64,000 bases of DNA from Auanema rhodensis (Eukaryota > Nematoda > Chromadorea > Rhabditida > Rhabditidae). The notes beneath the pieces are model-generated. The model worked only from the letters and a program-made list of their open reading frames with translations. It had not been told where the DNA came from and ran no database searches. Made by a program: the position numbers and the translations under genes. Every line of letters begins with the position of its first letter. The stretch's first letter is position 1. Of this stretch, positions 40,101 through 53,800 are shown one piece after another. Where the stretch lies: NCBI GenBank assembly GCA_964057225.1, contig OZ059898.1:21574501-21638500 (forward strand), read 5' to 3'.

Positions 40101-43100
40101 ACTAATATGGACATGGGGAATCTAATTTTGAAAACCGCATCTCTTTATCTTTCACGTGAAGCGAGTTATATACCAAGTGCACATCACGTGTACATTTAAT
40201 TAGAATAAATTAAAGTTCACGTAAATTTCAAAGTCATGGTTACCATGCACCAATATCAATAAAAATTTGTTTTTAGACTAATATGGACATGGGGAATCTA
40301 ATTATGAAAACCGCATCTCTTTATCTTTCACGTGAAGCGAATTACATACCAAGTGCACATCACGTGTACATTTAATTAGCATAAATTAAAGTTCACGTAA
40401 ATTTCAAAGTCATGGTTACCATGAACCAATATCAATAAAAATTTGTTTTTAGACTAATATGGACATGGGGAATCTAATTTTGAAAACCGCATCTCTTTAT
40501 CTTTCACGTGAAGCGAGTTACATACCAAGTGCACATCACGTGTACATTTAATTAGCATAAATTAAAGTTCACGTAAATTTCAAAGTCATGGTTACCATGC
40601 ACCAATATCAATAAAAATTTGTTTTTAGACTAATATGGAGATGGGGAATCTAATTTTGAAAACCGCATCTCTTCATCTTTCACGTGAAGCGAGTTACATA
40701 CCAAGTGCACATCACGTGTACATTTAATTAGCATAAATTAAAGTTCACGTAAATTTCAAAGTCATGGTTACCATGAACCAATATCAATAAAAATTTGTTT
40801 TTAGACTAATATGGACATGGGGAATCTAATTTTGAAAACCGCATCTCTTTATCTTTCACGTGAAGCGAGTTATATACCAAGTGCACATCACGTGTACATT
40901 TAATTAGAATAAATTAAAGTTCACGTAAATTTCAAAGTCATGGTTACCATGCACCAATATCAATAAAAATTTGTTTTTAGACTAATATGGACATGGGGAA
41001 TCTAATTATGAAAACCGCATCTCTTTATCTTTCACGTGAAGCGAGTTACATACCAAGTGCACATCACGTGTACATTTAATTAGCATAAATTAAAGTTCAC
41101 GTAAATTTCAAAGTCATGGTTACCATGAACCAATATCAATAAAAATTTGTTTTTAGACTAATATGGACATGGGGAATCTAATTTTGAAAACCGCATCTCT
41201 TTATCTTTCACGTGAAGCGAGTTACATACCAAGTGCACATCACGTGTACATTTAATTAGCATAAATTAAAGTTCACGTAAATTTCAAAGTCATGGTTACC
41301 ATGCACCAATATCAATAAAAATTTGTTTTTAGACTAATATGGAGATGGGGAATCTAATTTTGAAAACCGCATCTCTTCATCTTTCACGTGAAGCGAGTTA
41401 CATACCAAGTGCACATCACGTGTACATTTAATTAGCATAAATTAAAGTTCACGTAAATTTCAAAGTCATGGTTACCATGAACCAATATCAATAAAAATTT
41501 GTTTTTAGACTAATATGGACATGAGGAATCTAATTTTGAAAACCGCATCTCTTTATCTTTCACGTGAAGCGAGTTACATACCAAGTGCACATCACGTGTA
41601 CATTTAATTAGCATAAATTAAAGTTCACGTAAATTTCAAAGTCATGGTTACCATGCACCAATATCAATAAAAATTTGTTTTTAGACTAATATGGACATGA
41701 GGAATCTAATTTTGAAAACTGCATCTCTTTATCTTTCACGTGAAGCGAGTTACATACCAAGTGCACATCACGTGTACATTTAATTAGCATAAATCAAAGT
41801 TCACGTAAATTTCAAAGTCATGGTTACCATGAACCAATATCAATAAAAATTTGTTTTTAGACTAATATGGACATGGGGAATCTAATTTTGAAAACCGCAT
41901 CTCTTTATCTTTCACGTGAAGCGAGTTACATACCAAGTGCACATCACGTGTACATTTAATTAGCATAAATTAAAGTTCACGTAAATTTCAAAGTCATGGT
42001 TACCATGAACCAATATCAATAAAAATTTGTTTTTAGACTAATATGGACATGGGGAATCTAATTTTGAAAACCGCATCTCTTTATCTTTCACGTGAAGCGA
42101 GTTACATACCAAGTGCACATCACGTGTACATTTAATTAGCATAAATTAAAGTTCACGTAAATTTCAAAGTCATGGTTACCATGCACCAATATCAATAAAA
42201 ATTTGTTTTTAGACTAATATGGAGATGGGGAATCTAATTTTGAAAACCGCATCTCTTTATCTTTCACGTGAAGCGAGTTACATACCAAGTGCACATCACG
42301 TGTACATTTAATTAGCATAAATTAAAGTTCACGTAAATTTCAAAGTCATGGTTACCATGAACCAATATCAATAAAAATTTGTTTTTAGACTAATATGGAC
42401 ATGGGGAATCTAATTTTGAAAACCGCATCTCTTTATCTTTCACGTGAAGCGAGTTACATACCAAGTGCACATCACGTGTACATTTAATTAGCATAAATTA
42501 AAGTTCACGTAAATTTCAAAGTCATGGTTACCATGCACCAATATCAATAAAAATTTGTTTTTAGACTGATATGGACATGGGGAATCTAATTTTGAAAACC
42601 GCATCTCTTTATCTTTCACGTGAAGCGAGTTACATACCAAGTGCACATCACGTGTACATTTAATTAGAATAAATTAAAGTTCACGTAAATTTCAAAGTCA
42701 TGGTTACCATGCACCAATATCAATAAAAATTTGTTTTTAGACTAATATGGACATGGGGAATCTAATTTTGAAAACCGCATCTCTTTATCTTTCACGTGAA
42801 GCGAGTTACATACCAAGTGCACATCACGTGTACATTTAATTAGCATAAATTAAAGTTCACGTAAATTTCAAAGTCATGGTTACCATGCACCAATATCAAT
42901 AAAAATTTGTTTTTAGACTAATATGGACATGGGGAATCTAATTTTGAAAACCGCATCTCTTTATCTTTCACATGAAGCGAGTTACATACCAAGTGCACAT
43001 CACGTGTACATTTAATTAGAATAAATTAAAGTTCACGTAAATTTCAAAGTCATGGTTACCATGCACCAATATCAATAAAAATTTGTTTTTAGACTAATAT

Positions 43101-46100
43101 GGACATGGGGAATCTAATTTTGAAAACCGCATCTCTTTATCTTTCACGTGAAGCGAGTTACATACCAAGTGCACATCACGTGTACATTTAATTAGCATAA
43201 ATTAAAGTTCACGTAAATTTCAAAGTCATGGTTACCATGAACCAATATCAATAAAAATTTGTTTTTAGACTAATATGGACATGGGGAATCTAATTTTGAA
43301 AACCGCATCTCTTTATCTTTCACGTGAAGCGAGTTACATACCAAGTGCACATCACGTGTACATTTAATTAGCATAAATTAAAGTTCACGTAAATTTCAAA
43401 GTCTTGGTTACCATGCACCAATATCAATAAAAATTTGTTTTTAGACTAATATGGAGATGGGGAATCTAATTTTGAAAACCGCATCTCTTTATCTTTCACG
43501 TGAAGCGAGTTACATACCAAGTGCACATCACGTGTACATTTAATTAGCATAAATTAAAGTTCACGTAAATTTCAAAGTCATGGTTACCATGAACCAATAT
43601 CAATAAAAATTTGTTTTTAGACTAATATGGACTTGGGGAATCTAATTTTGAAAACCGCATCTCTTTATCTTTCACGTGAAGCGAGTTACATACCAAGTGC
43701 ACATCACGTGTACATTTAATTAGCATAAATTAAAGTACACGTAAATTTCAAAGTCATGGTTACCATGCACCAATATCAATAAAAATTTGTTTTTAGACTA
43801 ATATGGAGATGGGGAATCTAATTTTGAAAACCGCATCTCTTTATCTTTCACGTGAAGCGAGTTACATACCAAGTGCACATCACGTGTACATTTAATTAGC
43901 ATAAATTAAAGTTCACGTAAATTTCAAAGTCATGGTTACCATGAACCAATATCAATAAAAATTTGTTTTTAGACTGATATGGACTTGGGGAATCTAATTT
44001 TGAAAACCGCATCTCTTTATCTTTCACGTGAAGCGAGTTACATACCAAGTGCACATCACGTGTACATTTAATTAGCATAAATTAAAGTACACGTAAATTT
44101 CAAAGTCATGGTTACCATGCACCAATATCAATAAAAATTTGTTTTTAGACTAATATGGACATGGGGAATCTAATTTTGAAAACCGCATCTCTTTATCTTT
44201 CACGTGAAGCGAGTTACATACCAAGTGCACATCACGTGTACATTTAATTAGCATAAATTAAAGTTCACGTAAATTTCAAAGTCATGGTTACCATGAACCA
44301 ATATCGATAAAAATTTGTTTTTAGACTAATATGGACATGGGGAATCTAATTTTGAAAACCGCATCTCTTTATCTTTCACGTGAAGCGAGTTACATACCAA
44401 GTGCACATCACGTGTACATTTAATTAGCATAAATTAAAGTTCACGTAAATTTCAAAGTCATGGTTACCATGCACCAATATCAATAAAAATTTGTTTTTAG
44501 ACTAATATGGACATGGGGAATCTAATTATGAAAACCGCATCTCTTTATCTTTCACGTGAAGCGAGTTACATACCAAGTGCACATCACGTGTACATTTAAT
44601 TAGCATAAATTAAAGTTCACGTAAATTTCAAAGTCATGGTTACCATGAACCAATATCAATAAAAATTTGTTTTTAGACTAATATGGACATGGGGAATCTA
44701 ATTTTGAAAACCGCATCTCTTTATCTTTCACGTGAAGCGAGTTACATACCAAGTGCACATCACGTGTACATTTAATTAGCATAAATTAAAGTTCACGTAA
44801 ATTTCAAAGTCATGGTTACCATGCACCAATATCAATAAAAATTTGTTTTTAGACTAATATGGACATGGGGAATCTAATTTTGAAAACCGCATCTCTTTAT
44901 CTTTCACGTGAAGCGAGTTACATACCAAGTGCACATCACGTGTACATTTAATTAGCATAAATTAAAGTTCACGTAAATTTCAAAGTCATGGTTACCATGA
45001 ACCAATATCAATAAAAATTTGTTTTTAGACTAATATGGACATGGGGAATCTAATTTTGAAAACCGCATCTCTTTATCTTTCACGTGAAGCGAGTTACATA
45101 CCAAGTGCACATCACGTGTACATTTAATTAGCATAAATTAAAGTTCACGTAAATTTCAAAGTCATGGTTACCATGCACCAATATCAATAAAAATTTGTTT
45201 TTAGACTAATATGGAGATGGGGAATCTAATTTTGAAAACCGCATCTCTTTATCTTTCACGTGAAGCGAGTTACATACCAAGTGCACATCACGTGTACATT
45301 TAATTAGCATAAATTAAAGTTCACGTAAATTTCAAAGTCATGGTTACCATGAACCAATATCAATAAAAATTTGTTTTTAGACTAATATGGACATGAGGAA
45401 TCTAATTTTGAAAACCGCATCTCTTTATCTTTCACGTGAAGCGAGTTACATACCAAGTGCACATCACGTGTACATTTAATTAGCATAAATTAAAGTTCAC
45501 GTAAATTTCAAAGTCATGGTTACCATGCACCAATATCAATAAAAATTTGTTTTTAGACTAATATGGACATGGGGAATCTAATTTTGAAAACTGCATCTCT
45601 TTATCTTTCACGTGAAGCGAGTTACATACCAAGTGCACATCACGTGTACATTTAATTAGCATAAATCAAAGTTCACGTAAATTTCAAAGTCATGGTTACC
45701 ATGAACCAATATCAATAAAAATTTGTTTTTAGACTAATATGGACATGGGGAATCTAATTTTGAAAACCGCATCTCTTTATCTTTCACGTGAAGCGAGTTA
45801 AATACCAAGTGCACATCACGTGTACATTTAATTAGCATAAATTAAAGTACACGTAAATTTCAAAGTCATGGTTACCATGCACCAATATCAATAAAAATTT
45901 GTTTTTAGACTAATATGGACATGGGGAATCTAATTTTGAAAACCGCATCTCTTTATCTTTCACGTGAAGCGAGTTACATACCAAGTGCACATCACGTGTA
46001 CATTTAATTAGCATGAATTAAAGTTCACGTAAATTTCAAAGTCATGGTTACCATGCACCAATATCAATAAAAATTTGTTTTTAGACTAATATGGACATGG

Positions 46101-48500
46101 GGAATCTAATTTTGAAAACCGCATCTCTTTATCTTTCACGTGAAGCAAGTTACATACCAAGTGCACATCACGTGTACATTTAATTAGCATAAATTAAAGT
46201 TCACGTAAATTTCAAAGTCATGGTTACCATGCACCAATATCAATAAAAATTTGTTTTTAGACTAATATGGACATGGGGAATCTAATTTTAAAAACCGCAT
46301 CTCTTTATCTTTCACGTGAAGCGAGTTACATACCAAGTGCACATCACGTGTACATTTAATTAGCATAAATTAAAGTTCACGTAAATTTCAAAGTCATGGT
46401 TACCATGCACCAATATCAATAAAAATTTGTTTTTAGACTAATATGGACATGGGGAATCTAATTTTGAAAACCGCATCTCTTTATCTTTCACGTGAAGCGA
46501 GTTACATACCAAGTGCACATCACGTGTACATTTAATTAGCATAAATTAAAGTTCACGTAAATTTCAAAGTCATGGTTACCATGCACCAATATCAATAAAA
46601 ATTTGTTTTTAGACTAATATGGACATGGGGAATCTAATTTTGAAAACCGCATCTCTTTATCTTTCACGTGAAGCGAGTTACATACCAAGTGCACATCACG
46701 TGTACATTTAATTAGCATAAATTAAAGTTCACGTAAATTTCAAAGTCATGGTTACCATGCACCAATATCAATAAAAATTTGTTTTTAGACTAATATGGAC
46801 ATGGGGAATCTAATTTTGAAAACCGCATCTCTTTATCTTTCACGTGAAGCGAGTTACATACCAAGTGCACATCACGTGTACATTTAATTAGCATAAATTA
46901 AAGTTCACGTAAATTTCAAAGTCATGGTTACCATGAACCAATATCAATAAAAATTTGTTTTTAGACTAATATGGACATGGGGAATCTAATTTTGAAAACC
47001 GCATCTCTTTATCTTTCACGTGAAGCGAGTTACATACCAAGTGCACATCACGTGTACATTTAATTAGCATAAATTAAAGTTCACGTAAATTTCAAAGTCA
47101 TGGTTACCATAAACCAATATCAATAAAAATTTGTTTTTAGACTAATATGGACATGAGGAATCTAATTTTGAAAACCGCATCTCTTTATCTTTCACGTGAA
47201 GCGAGTTACATACCAAGTGCACATCACGTGTACATTTAATTAGCATAAATTAAAGTTCACGTAAATTTCAAAGTCATGGTTACCATAAACCAATATCAAT
47301 AAAAATTTGTTTTTAGACTAATATGGAGATGGGGAATCTAATTTTGAAAACCGCATCTCTTTATCTTTCACGTGAAGCGAGTTACATACCAAGTGCACAT
47401 CACGTGTACATTTAATTAGCATAAATTAAAGTTCACGTAAATTTCAAAGTCATGGTTACCATGAACCAATATCAATAAAAATTTGTTTTTAGACTAATAT
47501 GGACATGAGGAATCTAATTTTGAAAACCGCATCTCTTTATCTTTCACGTGAAGCGAGTTACATACCAAGTGCACATCACGTGTACATTTAATTAGCATAA
47601 ATTAAAGTTCACGTAAATTTCAAAGTCATGGTTACCATGCACCAATATCAATAAAATTTTTTTTAGACTAATATGGACATGGGGAATCTAATTTTGAAAA
47701 CTGCATCTCTTTATCTTTCACGTGAAGCGAGTTACATACCAAGTGCACATCACGTGTACATTTAATTAGCATAAATCAAAGTTCACGTAAATTTCAAAGT
47801 CATGGTTACCATGAACCAATATCAATAAAAATTTGTTTTTAGACTAATATGGACATGGGGAATCTAATTTTGAAAACCGCATCTCTTTATCTTTCACGTG
47901 AAGCGAGTTACATACCAAGTGCACATCACGTGTACATTTAATTAGCATAAATTAAAGTTCACGTAAATTTCAAAGTCATGGTTACCATGCACCAATATCA
48001 ATAAAAATTTGTTTTTAGACTAATATGGACATGGGGAATCTAATTTTGAAAACCGCATCTCTTTATCTTTCACGTGAAGCGAGTTACATACCAAGTGCAC
48101 ATCACGTGTACATTTAATTAGCATAAATTAAAGTTCACGTAAATTTCAAAGTCATGGTTACCATGCACCAATATCAATAAAAATTTGTTTTTAGACTAAT
48201 ATGGACATGGGGAATCTAATTTTGAAAACCGCATCTCTTTATCTTTCACGTGAAGCGAGTTACATACCAAGTGCACATCACGTGTACATTTAATTAGCAT
48301 AAATTAAAGTTCACGTAAATTTCAAAGTCATGGTTACCATGCACCAATATCAATAAAAATTTGTTTTTAGACTAATATGGACATGGGGAATCTAATTTTG
48401 AAAACCGCATCTCTTTATCTTTCACGTGAAGCGAGTTACATACCAAGTGCACATCACGTGTACATTTAATTAGCATAAATTAAAGTTCACGTAAATTTCA
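34101..48500 (+). repeat. Irregular higher-order repeat domain marked by C116A, C81T, C24G and T40A
   Basis: Linked variants recur here in a fixed order: gttatatacc (C81 to T) with attagaataa (C116 to A), then aattatgaaa (T40 to A), then ggagatgg (C24 to G, often with cttcat). C24 to G occurs at 35357, 36765, 37821, 38701, 40637, 41341, 42221, 43453, 43805, 45213 and 47325. These spacings are 8, 6, 5, 11, 4, 5, 7, 2, 8 and 12 monomers, so the unit is fluid rather than fixed. A local 3-monomer duplication carries ataaaatattg at 39209 and 39737. Apart from one 174-bp monomer, all copies are 176 bp. Confidence 0.8.
47657..47830 (+). repeat. 174-bp monomer variant
   Basis: The junction tract reads ataaaattttttttag instead of ataaaaatttgtttttag, a net loss of 2 bp that includes the G at position 5. 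This makes a run of eight T. It is the only 174-bp copy in the window and was probably created by slippage in the A/T tract. Confidence 0.85.
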
Positions 48501-51500
48501 AAGTCATGGTTACCATGAACCAATATCAATAAAAATTTGTTTTTAGACTAATATGGACATGGGGAATCTAATTTTGAAAACCGCATCTCTTTATCTTTCA
48601 CGTGAAGCGAGTTACATACCAAGTGCACATCACGTGTACATTTAATTAGCATAAATTAAAGTTCACGTAAATTTCAAAGTCATGGTTACCATAAACCAAT
48701 ATCAATAAAAATTTGTTTTTAGACTAATATGGACATGAGGAATCTAATTTTGAAAACCGCATCTCTTTATCTTTCACGTGAAGCGAGTTACATACCAAGT
48801 GCACATCACGTGTACATTTAATTAGCATAAATTAAAGTTCACGTAAATTTCAAAGTCATGGTTACCATGCACCAATATCAATAAAAATTTGTTTTTAGAC
48901 TAATATGGACATGGGGAATCTAATTTTGAAAACCGCATCTCTTTATATTTCACGTGAAGCGAGTTACATACCAAGTGCACATCACGTGTACATTTAATTA
49001 GCATAAATCAAAGTTCACGTAAATTTCAAAGTCATGGTTACCATGAACCAATATCAATAAAAATTTGTTTTTAGACTAATATGGACATGGGGAATCTAAT
49101 TTTGAAAACCGCATCTCTTTATCTTTCACGTGAAGCGAGTTACATACCAAGTGCACATCACGTGTACATTTAATTAGCATAAATTAAAGTTCACGTAAAT
49201 TTCAAAGTCATGGTTACCATGAACCAATATCAATAAAAATTTGTTTTTAGACTAATATGGACATGGGGAATCTAATTTTGAAAACCGCATCTCTTCATCT
49301 TTCACGTGAAGCGAGTTACATACCAAGTGCACATCACGTGTACATTTAATTAGCATAAATTAAAGTTCACGTAAATTTCAAAGTCATGGTTACCATGAAC
49401 CAATATCAATAAAAATTTGTTTTTAGACTAATATGGACATGAGGAATCTAATTTTGAAAACCGCATCTCTTTATCTTTCACGTGAAGCGAGTTACATACC
49501 AAGTGCACATCACGTGTACATTTAATTAGCATAAATTAAAGTTCACGTAAATTTCAAAGTCATGGTTACCATGCACCAATATCAATAAAAATTTGTTTTT
49601 AGACTAATATGGACATGGGGAATCTAATTTTGAAAACTGCATCTCTTTATCTTTCACGTGAAGCGAGTTACATACCAAGTGCACATCACGTGTACATTTA
49701 ATTAGCATAAATTAAAGTTCACGTAAATTTTAAAGTCATGGTTACCATGCACCAATATCAATAAAAATTTGTTTTTAGACTAATATGGACATGGGGAATC
49801 TAATTTTGAAAACCGCATCTCTTTATCTTTCACGTGAAGCGAGTTACATACCAAGTGCACATCACGTGTACATTTAATTAGCATAAATTAAAGTTCACGT
49901 AAATTTCAAAGTCATGGTTACCATGCACCAATATCAATAAAAATTTGTTTTTAGACTAATATGGACATGGGGAATCTAATTTTGAAAACCGCATCTCTTT
50001 ATCTTTCACGTGAAGCGAGTTACATACCAAGTGCACATCACGTGTACATTTAATTAGCATAAATTAAAGTTCACGTAAATTTCAAAGTCATGGTTACCAT
50101 GCACCAATATCAATAAAAATTTGTTTTTAGACTAATATGGACATGGGGAATCTAATTTTGAAAACCGCATCTCTTTATCTTTCACGTGAAGCGAGTTACA
50201 TACCAAGTGCACATCACGTGTACATTTAATTAGCATGAATTAAAATTCACGTAAATTTTAAAGTCATGGTTACCATGCACCAATATCAATAAAAATTTGT
50301 TTTTAGACTAATATGGACATGGGGAATCTAATTTTGAAAACCGCATCTCTTTATCTTTCACGTGAAGCGAGTTACATACCAAGTGCACATCACGTGTACA
50401 TTTAATTAGCATAAATTAAAGTTCACGTAAATTTCAAAGTCATGGTTACCATGCACCAATATCAATAAAAATTTGTTTTTAGACTAATATGGACATGGGG
50501 AATCTAATTTTAAAAACCGCATCTCTTTATCTTTCACGTGAAGCGAGTTACATACCAAGTGCACATCACGTGTACATTTAATTAGCATAAATTAAAGTTC
50601 ACGTAAATTTCAAAGTCATGGTTACCATGCACCAATATCAATAAAAATTTGTTTTTAGACTAATATGGACATGGGGAATCTAATTTTGAAAACCGCATCT
50701 CTTTATCTTTCACGTGAAGCGAGTTACATACCAAGTGCACATCACGTGTACATTTAATTAGCATGAATTAAAATTCACGTAAATTTTAAAGTCATGGTTA
50801 CCATGCACCAATATCAATAAAAATTTGTTTTTAGACTAATATGGACATGGGGAATCTAATTTTGAAAACCGCATCTCTTTATCTTTCACGTGAAGCGAGT
50901 TACATACCAAGTGCACATCACGTGTACATTTAATTAGCATAAATTAAAGTTCACGTAGATTTCAAAGTCATGGTTACCATGCACCAATATCAATAAAAAT
51001 TTGTTTTTAGACTAATATGGACATGGGGAATCTAATTTTGAAAACCGCATCTCTTTATCTTTCACGTGAAGCGAGTTACATACCAAGTGCACATCACGTG
51101 TACATTTAATTAGCATAAATTAAAGTTCACGTAAATTTCAAAGTCATGGTTACCATGAACCAATATCAATAAAAATTTGTTTTTAGACTAATATGGACAT
51201 GGGGAATCTAATTTTGAAAACCGCATCTCTTTATCTTTCACGTGAAGCGAGTTACATACCAAGTGCACATCACGTGTACATTTAATTAGCATAAATTAAA
51301 GTTCACGTAAATTTCAAAGTCATGGTTACCATAAACCAATATCAATAAAAATTTGTTTTTAGACTAATATGGACATGAGGAATCTAATTTTGAAAACCGC
51401 ATCTCTTTATCTTTCACGTGAAGCGAGTTACATACCAAGTGCACATCACGTGTAAATTTAATTAGCATAAATTAAAGTTCACGTAAATTTCAAAGTCATG

Positions 51501-53800
51501 GTTACCATGCACCAATATCAATAAAAATTTGTTTTTAGACTAATATGGACATGAGGAATCTAATTTTGAAAACCGCATCTCTTTATCTTTCACGTGAAGC
51601 GAGTTACATACCAAGTGCACATCACGTGTACATTTAATTAGCATAAATTAAAGTTCACGTAAATTTCAAAGTCATGGTTACCATAAACCAATATCAATAA
51701 AAATTTGTTTTTAGACTAATATGGACATGAGGAATCTATTTTTGAAAACCGCATCTCTTTATCTTTCACGTGAAGCGAGTTACATACCAAGTGCACATCA
51801 CGTGTAAATTTAATTAGCATAAATTAAAGTTCACGTAAATTTCAAAGTCATGGTTACCATTCACCAATATCAATAAAAATTTGTTTTTAGACTAATATGG
51901 ACATGGGGAATCTAATTTTGAAAACCGCATCTCTTTATCTTTCACGTGAAGCGAGTTACACACCAAGTGCACATCACGTGTACATTTAATTAGCATAAAT
52001 TAAAGTTCACGTAAATTTCAAAGTCATGGTTACCATGCACCAATATCAATAAAAATTTGTTTTTAGACTAATATGGACATGGGGAATCTAATTTTGAAAA
52101 CCGCATCTCTTTATCTTTCACGTGAAGCGAGTTACATACCAAGTGCACATCACGTGTACATTTAATTAGCATAAATTAAAGTTCACGTAAATTTCAAAGT
52201 CATGGTTACCATGCACCAATATCAATAAAAATTTGTTTTTAGACTAATATGGACATGGGGAATCTAATTTTGAAAACCGCATCTCTTTATCTTTCACGTG
52301 AAGCGAGTTACATACCAAGTGCACATCACGTGTACATTTAATTAGCATAAATTAAAGTTCACGTAAATTTCAAAGTCATGGTTACCATGCACCAATATTA
52401 ATAAAAATTTGTTTTTAGACTAATATGGACATGGGGAATCTAATTTTGAAAACCGCATCTCTTTATCTTTCACGTGAAGCGAGTAACATACCAAGTGCAC
52501 ATCACGTGTACATTTAATTAGCATAAATTAAAGTTCACGTAAATTTCAAAGTCATGGTTACCATGCACCAATATCAATAAAAATTTGTTTTTAGACTAAT
52601 ATGGACATGGGGAATCTAATTTTGAAAACCGCATCTCTTTATCTTTCACGTGAAGCGAGTTACATACCAAGTGCACATCACGTGTACATTTAATTAGCAT
52701 AAATTAAAGTTCACGTAAATTTCAAAGTCATGGTTACCATGCACCAATATCAATAAAAATTTGTTTTTAGACTAATATGGACATGAGGAATCTAATTTCA
52801 AAAACCGCATCTCTTTATCTTTCACGTGAAGCGAGTTACATACCAAGTGCACATCACGTGTACATTTAATTAGCATAAATTAAAGTTCACGTAAATTTCA
52901 AAGTCATGGTTACCATGAACCAATATCAATAAAAATTTGTTTTTAGACTATTATGGACATGAGGAATCTAATTTTGAAAACCGCATCTCTTTATCTTTCA
53001 CGTGAAGCGAGTTACATACCAAGTGCACATCACGTGTACATTTAATTAGCATAAATTAAAGTTCACGTAAATTTCAAAGTCATGGTTACCATGAACCAAT
53101 ATCGATAAAAATTTGTTTTTAGACTAATATGGACATGGGGAATCTAATTTTGAAAACCGCATCTCTTTATCTTTCACGTGAAGCGAGTTACATACCAAGT
53201 GCACATCACGTGTACATTTAATTAGCATAAATTAAAGTTCACGTAAATTTCAAAGTCATGGTTACCATAAACCAATATCAATAAAAATTTGTTTTTAGAC
53301 TAATATGGACATGAGGAATCTAATTTTGAAAACCGCATCTCTTTATCTTTCACGTGAAGCGAGTTACATACCAAGTGCACATCACGTGTACATTTAATTA
53401 GCATAAATTAAAGTTCACGTAAATTTCAAAGTCATGGTTACCATGCACCAATATCAATAAAAATTTGTTTTTAGACTAATATGGACATGGGGAATCTAAT
53501 TTTGAAAACCGCATCTCTTTATCTTTCACGTGAAGCGAGTTACATACCAAGTGCACATCACGTGTACATTTAATTAGCATAAATCAAAGTTCACGTAAAT
53601 TTCAAAGTCATGGTTACCATGAACCAATATCAATAAAAATTTGTTTTTAGACTAATATGGACATGGGGAATCTAATTTTGAAAACCGCATCTCTTTATCT
53701 TTCACGTGAAGCGAGTTACATACCAAGTGCACATCACGTGTACATTTAATTAGCATAAATTAAAGTTCACGTAAATTTCAAAGTCATGGTTACCATGAAC
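48501..53800 (+). repeat. Segmental duplication, copy A (about 23-26 monomers)
   Basis: The markers cttcat (49294), aactgc (49638), aaattttaaag (49731), taaaattcac (50241 and 50769), tgtaaattta (51451 and 51803), ttacacacc (51957), gtaacatacc (about 52483), caatattaat (about 52390), atttcaaaaacc (about 52796) and actattatgg (52947) recur in copy B. The taaaattcac block is present twice here, 528 bp apart, but once in copy B. That accounts for the offset dropping from 26 to 23 monomers across it. Approximate outer edges only. Confidence 0.8.

Noticed and set aside
43896-44078. Second minus-strand 60-residue open frame, nearly identical to the first
   Set aside because: It is opened by A16 to G at 43976, which removes the same TAG stop by a different mutation. 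The similarity reflects the repeat, not conservation. The same A16 to G at about 34824 and 42568 gives no such frame because C116 to A removes the ATG there.
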